Of a DNA stretch of 64,000 nt, positions 33,101-40,755 are shown one piece after another; the stretch's first letter is position 1, and each line of letters starts with the position of its first letter. The position numbers and the translations under genes were made by a program. Origin of the DNA: a bacterium (lineage in GTDB: Bacteria; SZUA-182; DTGQ01). The stretch spans positions 62,001 through 126,000 of the forward strand of contig JBFLZW010000018.1 of assembly GCA_040755755.1 (NCBI GenBank), given 5' to 3'. Under the pieces are notes generated by a model. It was given only the letters and a program-made list of their open reading frames with translations. It did not search any database and was not told the origin of the DNA.

Positions 33101-33607
33101 ACCCTGAATTCCTGATGCGGCTATGAGAGCAGGGCTCTGCCAGTCTCCAGTCAGGGATTTTCCGGCAATGTTCGGCGCAGCCACAGTCTCAATCACGCAA
33201 CTTCCGTCATCATGGCAGCCGACACACCATTTTTCCCGGCCCGGCTTCAGATGATCGCCCGCATACACACCCCCGGCCTGCCAGTTGGCTTTGGCCCCGA
33301 TGACCGGATCGTTCACTCCGTCAAATTGCCCGTCCGGACTATGACAGGGATCACAGACCGTAGTATTGACCAGAGGCAGTCCATCCTTGAAATACCCTGG
33401 ATAGGGGTTATCGTGACAGTAGCTGCAATCGTCCGGAAGATCAGGCCCCCTCATACTGCTCTGATGGGTTTGCGCCGGACCAGCCGCCGCCTGCCCCCTC
33501 CCGGCCTCTCCGAAAATGCCCGGCAAACAAAGCACAAAGAAAATCAATAGTGCTGTCGATCCCTTACCTCTACTCCTCCACCTGTTCTTAATCCTTCTCG
33601 TATGCAT
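30125..33607 (-). CDS. 15-haem c-type cytochrome with discoidin-like and golvesin-like domains (module copy A)
   Basis: 1160 aa. A signal segment (STALLIFFVLCLPGIFGEA) is followed by haem motifs in order CSYCH, CDPCH, CVGCH, [discoidin-like beta domain ~150-290: GGYITFDLAQSTDVTHVRLY, RYLKLVKVSGWPL], CDGCH, CFSCH, CPACH, CNMCH, CQDCH, CWDCH, CDPCH, CAGCH, CTDCH, CLRCH, CTTCH, then a golvesin/xanthan-lyase-like domain (GQYKVFVTWSDIRG), CVGCH, and a C-terminal Ig-like domain (ITAYAFDTDNNLASVTIDLS). Fifteen haems in all. The haem region is internally duplicated. The beta domains suggest binding to glycans or the cell surface, so an extracellular electron carrier is the natural inference. It lies 49 bp downstream of a beta-helix lipoprotein gene. 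The neighbour copy B has the same layout. Confidence 0.88.
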   Translation of the reverse strand: MHTRRIKNRWRSRGKGSTALLIFFVLCLPGIFGEAGRGQAAAGPAQTHQSSMRGPDLPDDCSYCHDNPYPGYFKDGLPLVNTTVCDPCHSPDGQFDGVNDPVIGAKANWQAGGVYAGDHLKPGREKWCVGCHDDGSCVIETVAAPNIAGKSLTGDWQSPALIAASGIQGAENLLDHNVNTGTTGTAGGYITFDLAQSTDVTHVRLYTASGLEVNWSIDGGDDLSCSTRVLLGSSTLFGSPTWKTGPAEGWNEVRLDRFIPVRYLKLVKVSGWPLTVNCLREFEFKKDLQYGYYRNGHKIRCDGCHDLASAHIDGVARTYQASRNNYQSGYRLRSVEVNGQTVPPLEIPRTGCNSGEYPRTDNDFALCFSCHDKYKLLSDAYASGNFYQDPPATNFRNEDHPDANGKVKNEHLRHLQGRGNCGNTMDWDSDWDGTGDSPQSCPACHNVHGSPSPAMTRHGELASTPGTADKAPMFNFQYLDTDGKQDADLSDVMQSTGGCTQFSGPGPGSVNKNKMCNMCHPDQMTYHRAPVNTCQDCHSQYVQSHPSHHTHLAADRGPSIGCWDCHAAGSEGNPHTFLFADNKPLAETGVCDPCHSPDGTYDGVNDPAIGAKNNWSGGVYQDTDTRLEAGKETWCAGCHDEVPAGSRADGPGVDAPAVIGNENIDKPYGYYKTGHGKQNLVLCTDCHDPSMAHIDHQHRTYRASLKNYQAGYRLKNVNGGAPLRIRNTPPTIPDPASSWQDFALCLRCHNKYELLGHSEGQGPWHKDPPFGTNFGTCRNEHYQHLKLNVRNYCDSDFDGTGDAASTCTTCHNVHGSPSAAMIRHGELISPPGTQDWVPSFDFGWLIRNESSSCTWRPDLPSAGQYKVFVTWSDIRGIDPSLNSSHAKYKVVHSGGETVIYQNQRNNAGKSPIVWNLLGTFSFDQGTSGSVELTSGDIEDTVSNLSNPRRDALSYVIADAVKFKSVSDGSTIIIDDSQAEFEGLWSEPDKPISTYYGNNFHYARKSLRNDDSATRSESVGGNMARPDNIIYNHSCVGCHSNIFYAHPSIAPKTSFAPAVSEARAVPQAVMVGQNTTITAYAFDTDNNLASVTIDLSSILGSSSQVMYDDGTHGDSLAIDHVYSITVTIQAGVSAGVKQLTITAQDAAGRQDQTQVSLEVTR

Positions 33608-33656
33608 CGACCCGCTCCTTAACCTTATTCCTTAATAATGAGAGAACCTCACATCC

Positions 33657-34550
33657 TCATTCAACCACATTGGCCTCAAGGCCACTGACAGGCAGGTAAT
33701 GATTGCCTGTCTGGTAGAAATCCCCGGCAGTATTATTGCCGGCCTTATTCTTGATGGCGTAACTGTAGTCAGGATTCAAATACAGCCCATACCCGCCATT
33801 GTTCCTCATGATGTTCCCCTCGATACGACATTTACCATAAGTACAAATGCCGTGGGAGCTATTGGATTGAGCGGTGCAGCCAGTGACTGTGGATTCGCTG
33901 GCTTGCAGACCGCAGGAACTGTTGGAATTTGCCGTGCAGTTGGTTATAGTCGAGGAGTTGGCCTTAAAGCCATGAGATCCATTGGAAATGGCCTGACAAT
34001 CGGTTATGAGAGAGTATCCGGCCTCGATGCCAAAGGAGCTGTTATGGCTAGATGTGATATTTCTTACTTGATGATTGCTTCCGGACAGGCTGATGCCGGA
34101 CAGGAAATTCTGCACCGCTCCATTCATGATTTGGGCATTCTCCCCCTGAGAGACAAAGATACCCACACCGCTCCCTCCACTTCCGGGGCCGGTGATGGTA
34201 TAGCCTGCCAGATCGAGAGTCACATTGCCAGCCCTGATCTTGATCCCGTTCACATTGAGAGTGGATACGGTGATGTTGCCGGTCAGGGTATAATTCCCCG
34301 GCTGGTCGATAACGATGGGAAAAGTGGTGGATGGTGTCTGGCTGACTTCAGCCTGTCCCTCTGCCAGGAACAGCAAGCCATTATTAGAGGCAGTAGAGGC
34401 AGTGCTGCTCGTGGCGGATGGTGTCTGGCTGGATGTATCCTGCCTCTCCTTCTCGTCAGGAGAAAACAGGCCGCAAGCAGAGAGGATAGCGGTAAGCACG
34501 ATAAATAACATGGTCAGCAGGACCAATTGAATATTTTTTTTATTTTCCAT
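33657..34550 (-). CDS. beta-helix (NosD-like) lipoprotein, module copy A
   Basis: 297 aa from ATG 34550, with AGGAG 10 nt upstream. The signal ends LTAILSACGLF (lipobox). After a Ser/Thr linker, TFPIVIDQPGNYTLTGNITV opens a right-handed parallel beta-helix: GIKIRAGNVTLDLAGYTI, then coil repeats such as SLITDCQAISNGSHGFKA, STITNCTANSNSSCGLQA and STVTGCTAQSNSSHGICT (about 21-24 residues each). The C-terminal cap is GGYGLYLNPDYSYAIKNKAG. Such proteins bind glycans or serve as scaffolds. It is first in a two-gene module with the 15-haem cytochrome, and copy B is 4.9 kb away. A mobile element has landed 55 bp upstream of its start. Confidence 0.82.
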   Translation of the reverse strand: MENKKNIQLVLLTMLFIVLTAILSACGLFSPDEKERQDTSSQTPSATSSTASTASNNGLLFLAEGQAEVSQTPSTTFPIVIDQPGNYTLTGNITVSTLNVNGIKIRAGNVTLDLAGYTITGPGSGGSGVGIFVSQGENAQIMNGAVQNFLSGISLSGSNHQVRNITSSHNSSFGIEAGYSLITDCQAISNGSHGFKANSSTITNCTANSNSSCGLQASESTVTGCTAQSNSSHGICTYGKCRIEGNIMRNNGGYGLYLNPDYSYAIKNKAGNNTAGDFYQTGNHYLPVSGLEANVVE

Positions 34551-34604
34551 ACAGATTGTTCTCCTGAGGTCATTATGGGCTGAACTCACATGGGGTCCTA
34601 AAGG

Positions 34605-34878
34605 GAATGGCACTTACATAAGAATTAGTAATTTTCCCGCAGAGACGCTGAGACGCAGAGGATATCATTGAAAAGTAAAAGTAAAATAAGTTCCTCCTTG
34701 TGCTTTTTTACTTTTTGCTTGCTTCCATGCCGTTGACACATCGGGATATCCCGACTTTCATCAGGCCCTTGCCGGATTGGTTGCTCTCTGCGCCTCTGCG
34801 TCTCTGCGGGAGATCGTTTTCCCCTGTGCGCTTTGTGTTCTCTCTATATTATAAGCTTAGCTTATGTAAGTGCCATTC
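34605..34878. mobile_element. 274-bp MITE with 18-bp terminal repeats and 10-bp target duplication
   Basis: Terminal inverted repeats GAATGGCACTTACATAAG (34605-34622) and its exact complement (34861-34878). The element is flanked by GTCCTAAAGG direct repeats at 34595-34604 and 34879-34888, a clear target-site duplication. Inside is a second inverted repeat of the CGCAGAGACGC type (about 34636-34661 and 34785-34812). It encodes no transposase; a 61-codon frame inside it has no family signal. It separates the sigma-54-like site from the copy A beta-helix gene. Copy B lacks it. Confidence 0.88.
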
Positions 34879-34953
34879 GTCCTAAAGGCCCGTATGCAAT
34901 TCAGCCTGTTGGCAATAATATGCACGAGGCATGGTATCTCCCTCTGTATAAAG

Positions 34954-34969
34954 AGCATAAATGATGCCA
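34954..34969 (-). promoter_or_regulatory. sigma-54-like promoter of module copy A
   Basis: On the minus strand TGGCATCATTTATGCT: GG-N10-GC with good -24 half. The identical 16-mer is found before copy B (39848-39863), although surrounding bases differ. It lies about 400 bp before the gene, of which 284 bp are the inserted element and its duplicated target. Confidence 0.52.
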
Positions 34970-35143
34970 ATCTTCAGCGGCAGATGAACGATGATCGCTC
35001 ATATTGGTAAGACAACACAATAATATTTCTCCCCTCTATAGGATTTTCACTTCGCTGAAGGCATCAGATCCAAACAGTGTGATGGTTACCATATATGAGC
35101 GACGATGATTCAATTTGAATCAAAAAAAGAGGGCATGGTGATA

Positions 35144-35173
35144 GTTCAGGGGCGGACAGGTCCGCCCCTGAAC
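35144..35173 (-). terminator. perfect hairpin after 15-haem cytochrome copy B
   Basis: A 13-bp perfect stem GTTCAGGGGCGGA / TCCGCCCCTGAAC with loop CAGG. A T7 run follows on the minus strand but 16 nt away (plus-strand A7 at 35122-35128), so the terminator call is moderate. Confidence 0.5.
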
Positions 35174-35226
35174 TCAAGGGGAAAGGAGAGTAGCGGAATC
35201 CGCGTTACAGGAAGCAATAGTCTGCC

Positions 35227-38200
35227 TTACTGAGTCACCTCCAGAGATACCTGCGTTTGGTCCTGCTTGCCGGTGGCATCCTGTGCGGTTATCGTCAGTT
35301 GTTTCACGCCGGCAGGTACCCCCGCCTGGATAGTCACGGTAATGCTGTAGACATGATCGCTGGCCAGGGAATCCCCGTGAGTGCCGTCATCGTACATAAC
35401 CTGGGATGAATTGCCCTGGATGGAGCTCAAATCAATGGTGACCGAGGTCAGGTCATTATCCGTATCAAAAGCATAGGCAGTGATCGTGGTGCTTTGGCCC
35501 ACCATTACTGCCTGAGGGACAGCCCTGGCTTCTGAGGCTGCCGGAGCGGATGATGTCTTGGGCACAATGCTCGGATGGGCATAGAAGATATTGCTATGAC
35601 AGCCGACGCAGCTATGGTTGTAAATGATATTATCCGGCCTGACCATATTGCCGCCGACACTCTCACTGCGGGTGGCACTGTCATTTCTCTTCGACTTGCG
35701 GTAATAGCGGAAATTAGTACCGTAATGCGTTGAAGCAGTGCTCTTTGTCCATGTTCCCTGAAATTCGGCCTGAGGATTATCGATAACGATAACCGACCCA
35801 TCAGCCACGTTTTTGAATTTAACAGCATCGGCAACAACACAACTGAGAGCGTCTCTTTCCGGAGTATTGCTGCTGCTGACCGTATCCTCGATATCCTCGG
35901 AGGTAAGCTGAAGATAGCCGGAAGTTCCCTGATTGAAGGAGAAAGTCCCAAGAAGGTTCCATACGATCGGGCTCTGGCCGGCATTTTCACGCTGATTCTT
36001 ATAGATGACGGTTTCTCCGCTGGCATGCACGACCTTAAATTTGGCATGGGATGAGTTTTCACTGAAGTCAAAACCCCTGATATTAGACCAGGTTACCAAA
36101 ACCTTGTATTGCCCTGCACTCGGGAGATTGGGTCTCCAGATGCAGGAGCCGTCCTCATCTCTGGTCATCCAGCCAAAATCGAAGGAGGGCACATAACTTT
36201 GCGTTCCCGGCGGGCTGATCAATTCACCATGTCTGATCATAGCCGCAGAGGGTGAGCCGTGGACATTGTGACAGGTCGTGCAGGTCGAGGCTGCATCGCC
36301 GGTGCCGTCAAAATCGGAATCGCAGTAATTCCCGACATTCAGCCTGAGGTGCTGATAGTGCTCATTCCGGTAGGTTCCGAAATTTGTACCAAAAGGCGGA
36401 TCCTTATGCCATAGACCCTGGCCCTCGCTGTGGCCCAGCAGCTCATATTTATTATGGCAGCTCAGGCAAAGGGCAAAATCCTGCCACGATGTAGTCGGAT
36501 CAGAAATCATGGGCGGAGTGTCTCTGATCTTCAAGGCAGGCCCGCCATTGACCGTCTTTAACCGGTATCCTGCCGTGTAGTTGTTCAGGGATTCCTGATA
36601 GGTTCGATGCTCATGGTCTATATGCATCAGGGAGGGATCGTGGCAGTCGGTGCACAGGACCAGATTCTGCTTTCCATGCCCTGTTGTATAATAGCCATAA
36701 GGCGCAGCAGCACTCTCGTCGCCGATCACCGCCGGAGCATCCACCCCTGAACCATCGGCCCGGCTCCCGGCGGGAACCTCGTCATGGCAGCCTGCACACC
36801 ACTTTTCTTTACCCGCTTTCAGCCTGGTATCCTGATAGACGCCGCCGCTCCAGTTATTCTTGGCCCCAATGACCGGATCGCTTACTCCGTCATAGGTCCC
36901 TTCGGGGCTGTGGCAGGGATTACAGACTTCGGTTTCAGCCAATGGCTTATTATCGGCAAAGAGAAAGACATGCGGGCTATTCTCATCGCCGGCAGCATGG
37001 CAATCCCAGCATCCGATGGATGGCCCCCGGTCTGCCGCAAGGTGAGTGTGGTGGCTTGGATGGGACTGCACCTCCTGGCTGTGGCAATTCTGGCAGGAAT
37101 TGCCAGGAACGCGATGGTAGGTCACCTGATCGTTATGGCACATGCCGCACATTTTATTTTTACCCACTGAGCCGGGGCCGGGGCTATAGAACTGGGTGCA
37201 GCCGCCGGTGCTTTGCATGACATCCGAAAGGCCGGAATCGGCTTTCCCCTCAGCGTTCAGATACTGGAAGTTGAACATGGGAGCCTTGTCAGCAGTACCG
37301 GGTGTACTGGCCAGTTCTCCATGCCTGGTCATGGCCGGAGAGGGGGAGCCATGAACATTGTGACAGGCCGGGCAGCTCTGGGGTGAATCTCCGGTACCAT
37401 CCCAGTCAGAGTCCCAGTCTTTGGTGTTACCACAGTTGCCCCTTCCCTGCAGGTGGCGAAGGTGCTCATTTTTCACTTTGCCGTTTCCATCAGGATGATC
37501 TTCATTTTTAAAGTTCGTGGCCGGAGGATCCTGAAGAAAGCTGCCCGAAGCATAGGCATCGCCCAGGAGCTTATATTTGTCATGGCAGGAAAAGCACAGG
37601 GCAAAGTCATTGCCGGTTCTGGGATTTTCCCCGCTGTTGCACCCGGTCCGCGGAATCTCGAGAGGAGGAACCATCTGCCCATCCACCTCCACGCTCCTGA
37701 GACGATAGCCGCTCTGATAGTTGTTCAGGCTGGCCTGGTAGGTCCTGGCCTCGCCATCGATGTGAACACTGGCCAGGTCGTGGCAGCAATCGCACCTGAT
37801 CTTATGGCCGTTACGGTAATAGCCGTACTGTAAATCCTTTTTGAATTCAAATTCACGCAGGCAATTGACGGTCAGCGGCCAGGGACTCACCCTGCCAAGT
37901 TTGAGATACCGGACCGGAATGAATCTATCCAGCCTGACCTCATTCCACCCTTCCGCAGGCCCTGTTTTCCAGGTCGGAGCGGCAAAGATGACGGATGACC
38001 CCAAGAGTGTCTTGGTGCTGCAGGCCGGATCGTTCCCCCCGTAGACATTCCAGCAGACCTCAAGATCCGACGCTGTGTAAAGCCTGATGTGGGAAACATC
38101 GGCAGTCTGAGCAAGATCAAAGGTGATGTATCCCCCTGCGGTACCGGTCGTTCCCGTATTGACGTTATGGTCCAGAAGATTCTCCGCACCCTGAATTTCG

Positions 38201-38703
38201 GATGCGGCTATGAGAGCAGGGCTCTGCCAGTCTCCAGTCAGGGATTTTCCGGCAATGTTCGGCGCAGCCACAGTCTCAATCACGCAACTTCCGTCATCAT
38301 GGCAGCCGACACACCATCTTTCCCTGCCCGGCTTCAACTGATCGACCTCATACACACCCCCGGCCTGCCAGTTGGCCTTGGCTCCGATGACCGGATCGTT
38401 CACTCCGTCAAATTGCCCATCCTGGCCGTGGCAGTGATTGCAGACCGTGGTGCTGGCCAGAGTCAAACCATCCTTCAGATATCCAGGATAGGGATCATCA
38501 TGGCAATAGGTACAGCCAATGAGTTGAGGCCCTCTCAAGCTGCTCTGGTGTATGCCGCAGAGCGGGCTGGACCATCCCCTCCCTGCTTTCCCTGCAATAC
38601 CTGATAAACAAAGAATAACAAGAGCCAAAACCGCTCTTGATCCTTTCCCATTCCCTCTCTCAGTCCTTCTGTTAATCCTTCTGTTAATCCTTCTCTCAAG
38701 CAT
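35227..38703 (-). CDS. 15-haem c-type cytochrome with discoidin-like and golvesin-like domains (module copy B)
   Basis: 1158 aa, co-linear with copy A along its whole length. Haem motifs: CTYCH, CNHCH, CVGCH, [discoidin-like domain], CDCCH, CFSCH, CPACH, CGMCH, CQNCH, CWDCH, CNPCH, CAGCH, CTDCH, CLSCH, CTTCH, [golvesin-like domain], CVGCH; all fifteen are kept. The Ig-like C-terminus is almost identical to copy A, while the signal peptide and first 60 residues differ more. The N-terminus carries a small direct repeat (INRR twice). A divergence pattern with all haem sites kept implies both copies are functional. It lies 92 bp downstream of its own beta-helix lipoprotein gene. Confidence 0.88.
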   Translation of the reverse strand: MLERRINRRINRRTERGNGKGSRAVLALVILCLSGIAGKAGRGWSSPLCGIHQSSLRGPQLIGCTYCHDDPYPGYLKDGLTLASTTVCNHCHGQDGQFDGVNDPVIGAKANWQAGGVYEVDQLKPGRERWCVGCHDDGSCVIETVAAPNIAGKSLTGDWQSPALIAASEIQGAENLLDHNVNTGTTGTAGGYITFDLAQTADVSHIRLYTASDLEVCWNVYGGNDPACSTKTLLGSSVIFAAPTWKTGPAEGWNEVRLDRFIPVRYLKLGRVSPWPLTVNCLREFEFKKDLQYGYYRNGHKIRCDCCHDLASVHIDGEARTYQASLNNYQSGYRLRSVEVDGQMVPPLEIPRTGCNSGENPRTGNDFALCFSCHDKYKLLGDAYASGSFLQDPPATNFKNEDHPDGNGKVKNEHLRHLQGRGNCGNTKDWDSDWDGTGDSPQSCPACHNVHGSPSPAMTRHGELASTPGTADKAPMFNFQYLNAEGKADSGLSDVMQSTGGCTQFYSPGPGSVGKNKMCGMCHNDQVTYHRVPGNSCQNCHSQEVQSHPSHHTHLAADRGPSIGCWDCHAAGDENSPHVFLFADNKPLAETEVCNPCHSPEGTYDGVSDPVIGAKNNWSGGVYQDTRLKAGKEKWCAGCHDEVPAGSRADGSGVDAPAVIGDESAAAPYGYYTTGHGKQNLVLCTDCHDPSLMHIDHEHRTYQESLNNYTAGYRLKTVNGGPALKIRDTPPMISDPTTSWQDFALCLSCHNKYELLGHSEGQGLWHKDPPFGTNFGTYRNEHYQHLRLNVGNYCDSDFDGTGDAASTCTTCHNVHGSPSAAMIRHGELISPPGTQSYVPSFDFGWMTRDEDGSCIWRPNLPSAGQYKVLVTWSNIRGFDFSENSSHAKFKVVHASGETVIYKNQRENAGQSPIVWNLLGTFSFNQGTSGYLQLTSEDIEDTVSSSNTPERDALSCVVADAVKFKNVADGSVIVIDNPQAEFQGTWTKSTASTHYGTNFRYYRKSKRNDSATRSESVGGNMVRPDNIIYNHSCVGCHSNIFYAHPSIVPKTSSAPAASEARAVPQAVMVGQSTTITAYAFDTDNDLTSVTIDLSSIQGNSSQVMYDDGTHGDSLASDHVYSITVTIQAGVPAGVKQLTITAQDATGKQDQTQVSLEVTQ

Positions 38704-38795
38704 TATCCTGCTCCCTGACCTGTGAATTTTCCGGAAAAAAGCTGCAATAACCCCTGGTGTATCTTATGGTATGTTATTTATGACATATTGTAGAG

Positions 38796-39602
38796 TTATT
38801 CATCCACATTAGCCTCATCACCGCTGAGAGGCAGGTAATGAGTGCCTGTCTGATAGAAATTCCCGGCGGCATTATTGCCAGCCACATTCCTGATGGCGTA
38901 GCTGTAGTCAGGATCCAGATACAGCCCATATCCGCCATTGTCCCTTATGGTGGTCTCCTCAAGACAGCATTTATCGACAGCATAAATGCCATGTGAGCCA
39001 TTGAAGCTGGCCGTGCAACCAGTAACCGTGCAGGAGGTGACATGCATACCGCAGGAACCGTTGGCATTCGCCGTGCAGGTGGTTATCGTCGAAGAGGTGG
39101 CCATAAGGCCATGTAAGCCGTTAGCATTGGCCTGGCAATCTGTTATGAGAGATGATCCGGCCTCGATTCCAGAGGAACTGTTCTGGCAGGCACTGACATT
39201 TTTGAGCTGATGATTATTGCCGGAAAGGTTGATGCCGGAAAAAAAACCCTGCACTGTTCCGTTGATGATTTCAGCATTCTCCCTCTGAGCAACAGAGATG
39301 CCGATGCCGGTCCCTTCACCTCCCGGACCGGTGAGAGTGTAGCCATTCAAGTCAAGAGTGACATCGTCGGCCATGATCTCAATGCCGTTTACCTGAGGGG
39401 TTGATACAGTGATATCGCCAGTCAGGATATAATTTCCCGGCTGGTCAATGACAATGGGAAAGGTGGTAGATGGCGTCTGGCTGATTTCAACCTGACTGTC
39501 CCCCTCATCAGCGGAAAGGAGCCCGCAAACCGAGGGGATAGAGATAAGCGTTATAAACAGTAAGGTCAGCAGGACCAATTGAGTATTCCTTTTACTTTTC
39601 AT
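38796..39602 (-). CDS. beta-helix (NosD-like) lipoprotein, module copy B
   Basis: 268 aa from ATG 39602, with AGGAGG 9 nt upstream. A longer upstream frame covers what is clearly promoter and leader DNA in the duplicated module. The signal ends TLISIPSVCGLL; the residue before the cysteine is Val, unusual for a lipobox, whereas copy A has a standard one. The repeat region aligns with copy A (SLITDCQANANGLHGLMA, STITTCTANANGSCGMHV, CTVTGCTASFNGSHGIYA) with the same cap (GGYGLYLDPDYSYAIRN). The Ser/Thr linker after the signal is shorter. Role as for copy A: likely surface scaffold for the paired cytochrome. Confidence 0.82.
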   Translation of the reverse strand: MKSKRNTQLVLLTLLFITLISIPSVCGLLSADEGDSQVEISQTPSTTFPIVIDQPGNYILTGDITVSTPQVNGIEIMADDVTLDLNGYTLTGPGGEGTGIGISVAQRENAEIINGTVQGFFSGINLSGNNHQLKNVSACQNSSSGIEAGSSLITDCQANANGLHGLMATSSTITTCTANANGSCGMHVTSCTVTGCTASFNGSHGIYAVDKCCLEETTIRDNGGYGLYLDPDYSYAIRNVAGNNAAGNFYQTGTHYLPLSGDEANVDE

Positions 39603-39847
39603 ACAGGTCATCCTCCTGAGATTATTAATTGGGTTAGAGATATCTGCTGCAACCGTGAGTTCTGCTTCCGGCTGTTTGAGCCGGTCCGATAAGCTTCGAT
39701 AGGTATCCTGGCCTTTCCCACCTCCTTGTAAGGAATTCTTTACAGCTAACCACCCTGCCAGGAATATGGAATAGGGCCTAAGATTGGATGAAATCGAGGC
39801 TACTGGTAGCAATATATTCAAGGCATAGGTATCTTTTTAAATAAAGT

Positions 39848-39863
39848 AGCATAAATGATGCCA
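39848..39863 (-). promoter_or_regulatory. sigma-54-like promoter of module copy B
   Basis: TGGCATCATTTATGCT on the minus strand, identical to the copy A motif. It lies about 245 bp before the beta-helix gene. Conservation of this 16-mer plus a few flanking bases (CTGAAGAT upstream) between otherwise diverged leaders supports a functional site. Confidence 0.52.
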
Positions 39864-39901
39864 ATCTTCAGTGATAGATGAGAAACAATTCAATTCCTGA
39901 G

Positions 39902-40068
39902 GTAACTACTCAGGCACAGAGGCACAAAGGGGCAAAGGCACAAAGGGGGCAAAGAAGATAGATGAATGCTGGGCAATTTAGCTGGGAAGTTAAACAGCAA
40001 ATAGACACAAATAGGCAAAGGTAACTTTGTGCCTCTGTGCCTTTGCCCCTTTGTGCCTGAGTAGTTAC
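39902..40068. mobile_element. MITE-like inverted-repeat element, copy 2
   Basis: The left arm GTAACTACTCAGGCACA onward pairs with the right arm 40021-40068, which ends TGAGTAGTTAC, over more than 40 nt. The interior GAATGCTGGGCAA and GGGAAGTTAAACAGCA matches the reverse complement of copy 1 (691-879). It ends 3 bp before the stop codon of the following minus-strand gene. No coding capacity. Confidence 0.75.
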
Positions 40069-40071
40069 GAT

Positions 40072-40302
40072 TTATGAAAATACCTTCTCTGCAGCACGTG
40101 GGACCTCAATGGGAACGAAATAATCAGCCGGATATAGATAATCCTCCCCTGATTCATCAATGACTCGAAGGTATTGATGTTCGCCAGCTTGCTTGTCGTC
40201 TATCACTTGATAGATTTTCCGCAATTCCAGAGAAGCAGAGTAATTTTCATTTTTAATGCAAACAACGAATTTTGATTCCAAAATATGTTTATCCTTCCTC
40301 AT
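40072..40302 (-). CDS. conserved small hypothetical protein (76 aa)
   Basis: MRKDKHILESKFVVCIKNEN then LRKIYQVIDD and LRVIDESGEDYLYPADYFVP. This looks like a widespread family of ~70-residue bacterial proteins with the YLYPADYFVPI ending, usually annotated as hypothetical. It is soluble with no signal. It follows another 76-aa gene on the same strand by 18 bp, probably as an operon. The function is unknown. Confidence 0.7.
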   Translation of the reverse strand: MRKDKHILESKFVVCIKNENYSASLELRKIYQVIDDKQAGEHQYLRVIDESGEDYLYPADYFVPIEVPRAAEKVFS

Positions 40303-40320
40303 TATTTTTATAAATTAATT

Positions 40321-40551
40321 TTACAGAATCCTTTTTAATTTAATTTCCTTCTTGCCAATTCCATGAGCCTCGTACCAATGCACCTCGGCTTTACACATAA
40401 ATCCATCGGAGAGACGAACCAAAGCTATCCCCTTTAATTTTCTCCATCTCCCAGTGCCATATATTTTCCGCAATCTTTTAACCTCATGAATTGAATTTCC
40501 CACCGATATTATTTCAATACTCGTGATTTCACTAATTATTTCAAAATTCAT
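40321..40551 (-). CDS. conserved small hypothetical protein (76 aa)
   Basis: Begins MNFEIISEITSIEIISVGNS and ends EVHWYEAHGIGKKEIKLKRI. The pattern RLRKIYGTGRWRKLKGIALV followed by WYEAHGIGKKE recalls small conserved proteins of cyanobacteria and proteobacteria of unknown function. It is basic and soluble. It lies upstream of, and likely co-transcribed with, the other 76-aa gene. Confidence 0.7.
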   Translation of the reverse strand: MNFEIISEITSIEIISVGNSIHEVKRLRKIYGTGRWRKLKGIALVRLSDGFMCKAEVHWYEAHGIGKKEIKLKRIL

Positions 40552-40652
40552 CGATCACTATGGGACAAATATAAGTCCATCTCCTCCGTAGCCTATTATT
40601 AGCATAGATTAAAATAGTTGAGATTGTCAACTTGCAAGGTGGTAATGTAGCT

Positions 40653-40755
40653 TTAGCTTATTGTACTTACCAATCCATAATCATCTCCATACCCTCGCAC
40701 ATTACATAAACCAACTTCATCTGGCTGGAGAGCCAGAACTGCCTCCACGAATATT
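40653..40755 (-). pseudogene. possible 3' gene remnant at the left edge of the transposase unit
   Basis: A minus-strand frame reads PIFVEAVLALQPDEVGLCNV then RGYGDDYGLVSTIS and stops at 40653-40655. It enters the transposase unit's terminal repeat at its upstream end. The composition looks coding, so this may be the tail of a gene cut by the insertion. No family recognised and no ribosome-binding site inside the element. Confidence 0.3.

Noticed and set aside
34700-34885. 61-codon plus-strand frame
   Set aside because: It lies inside the 274-bp MITE and its peptide derives from repeat DNA.
30125-38703. CRISPR-like or satellite repeat signal between 30 and 39 kb
   Set aside because: The repetition is explained by the duplicated cytochrome and beta-helix genes; no short regularly spaced repeats exist.
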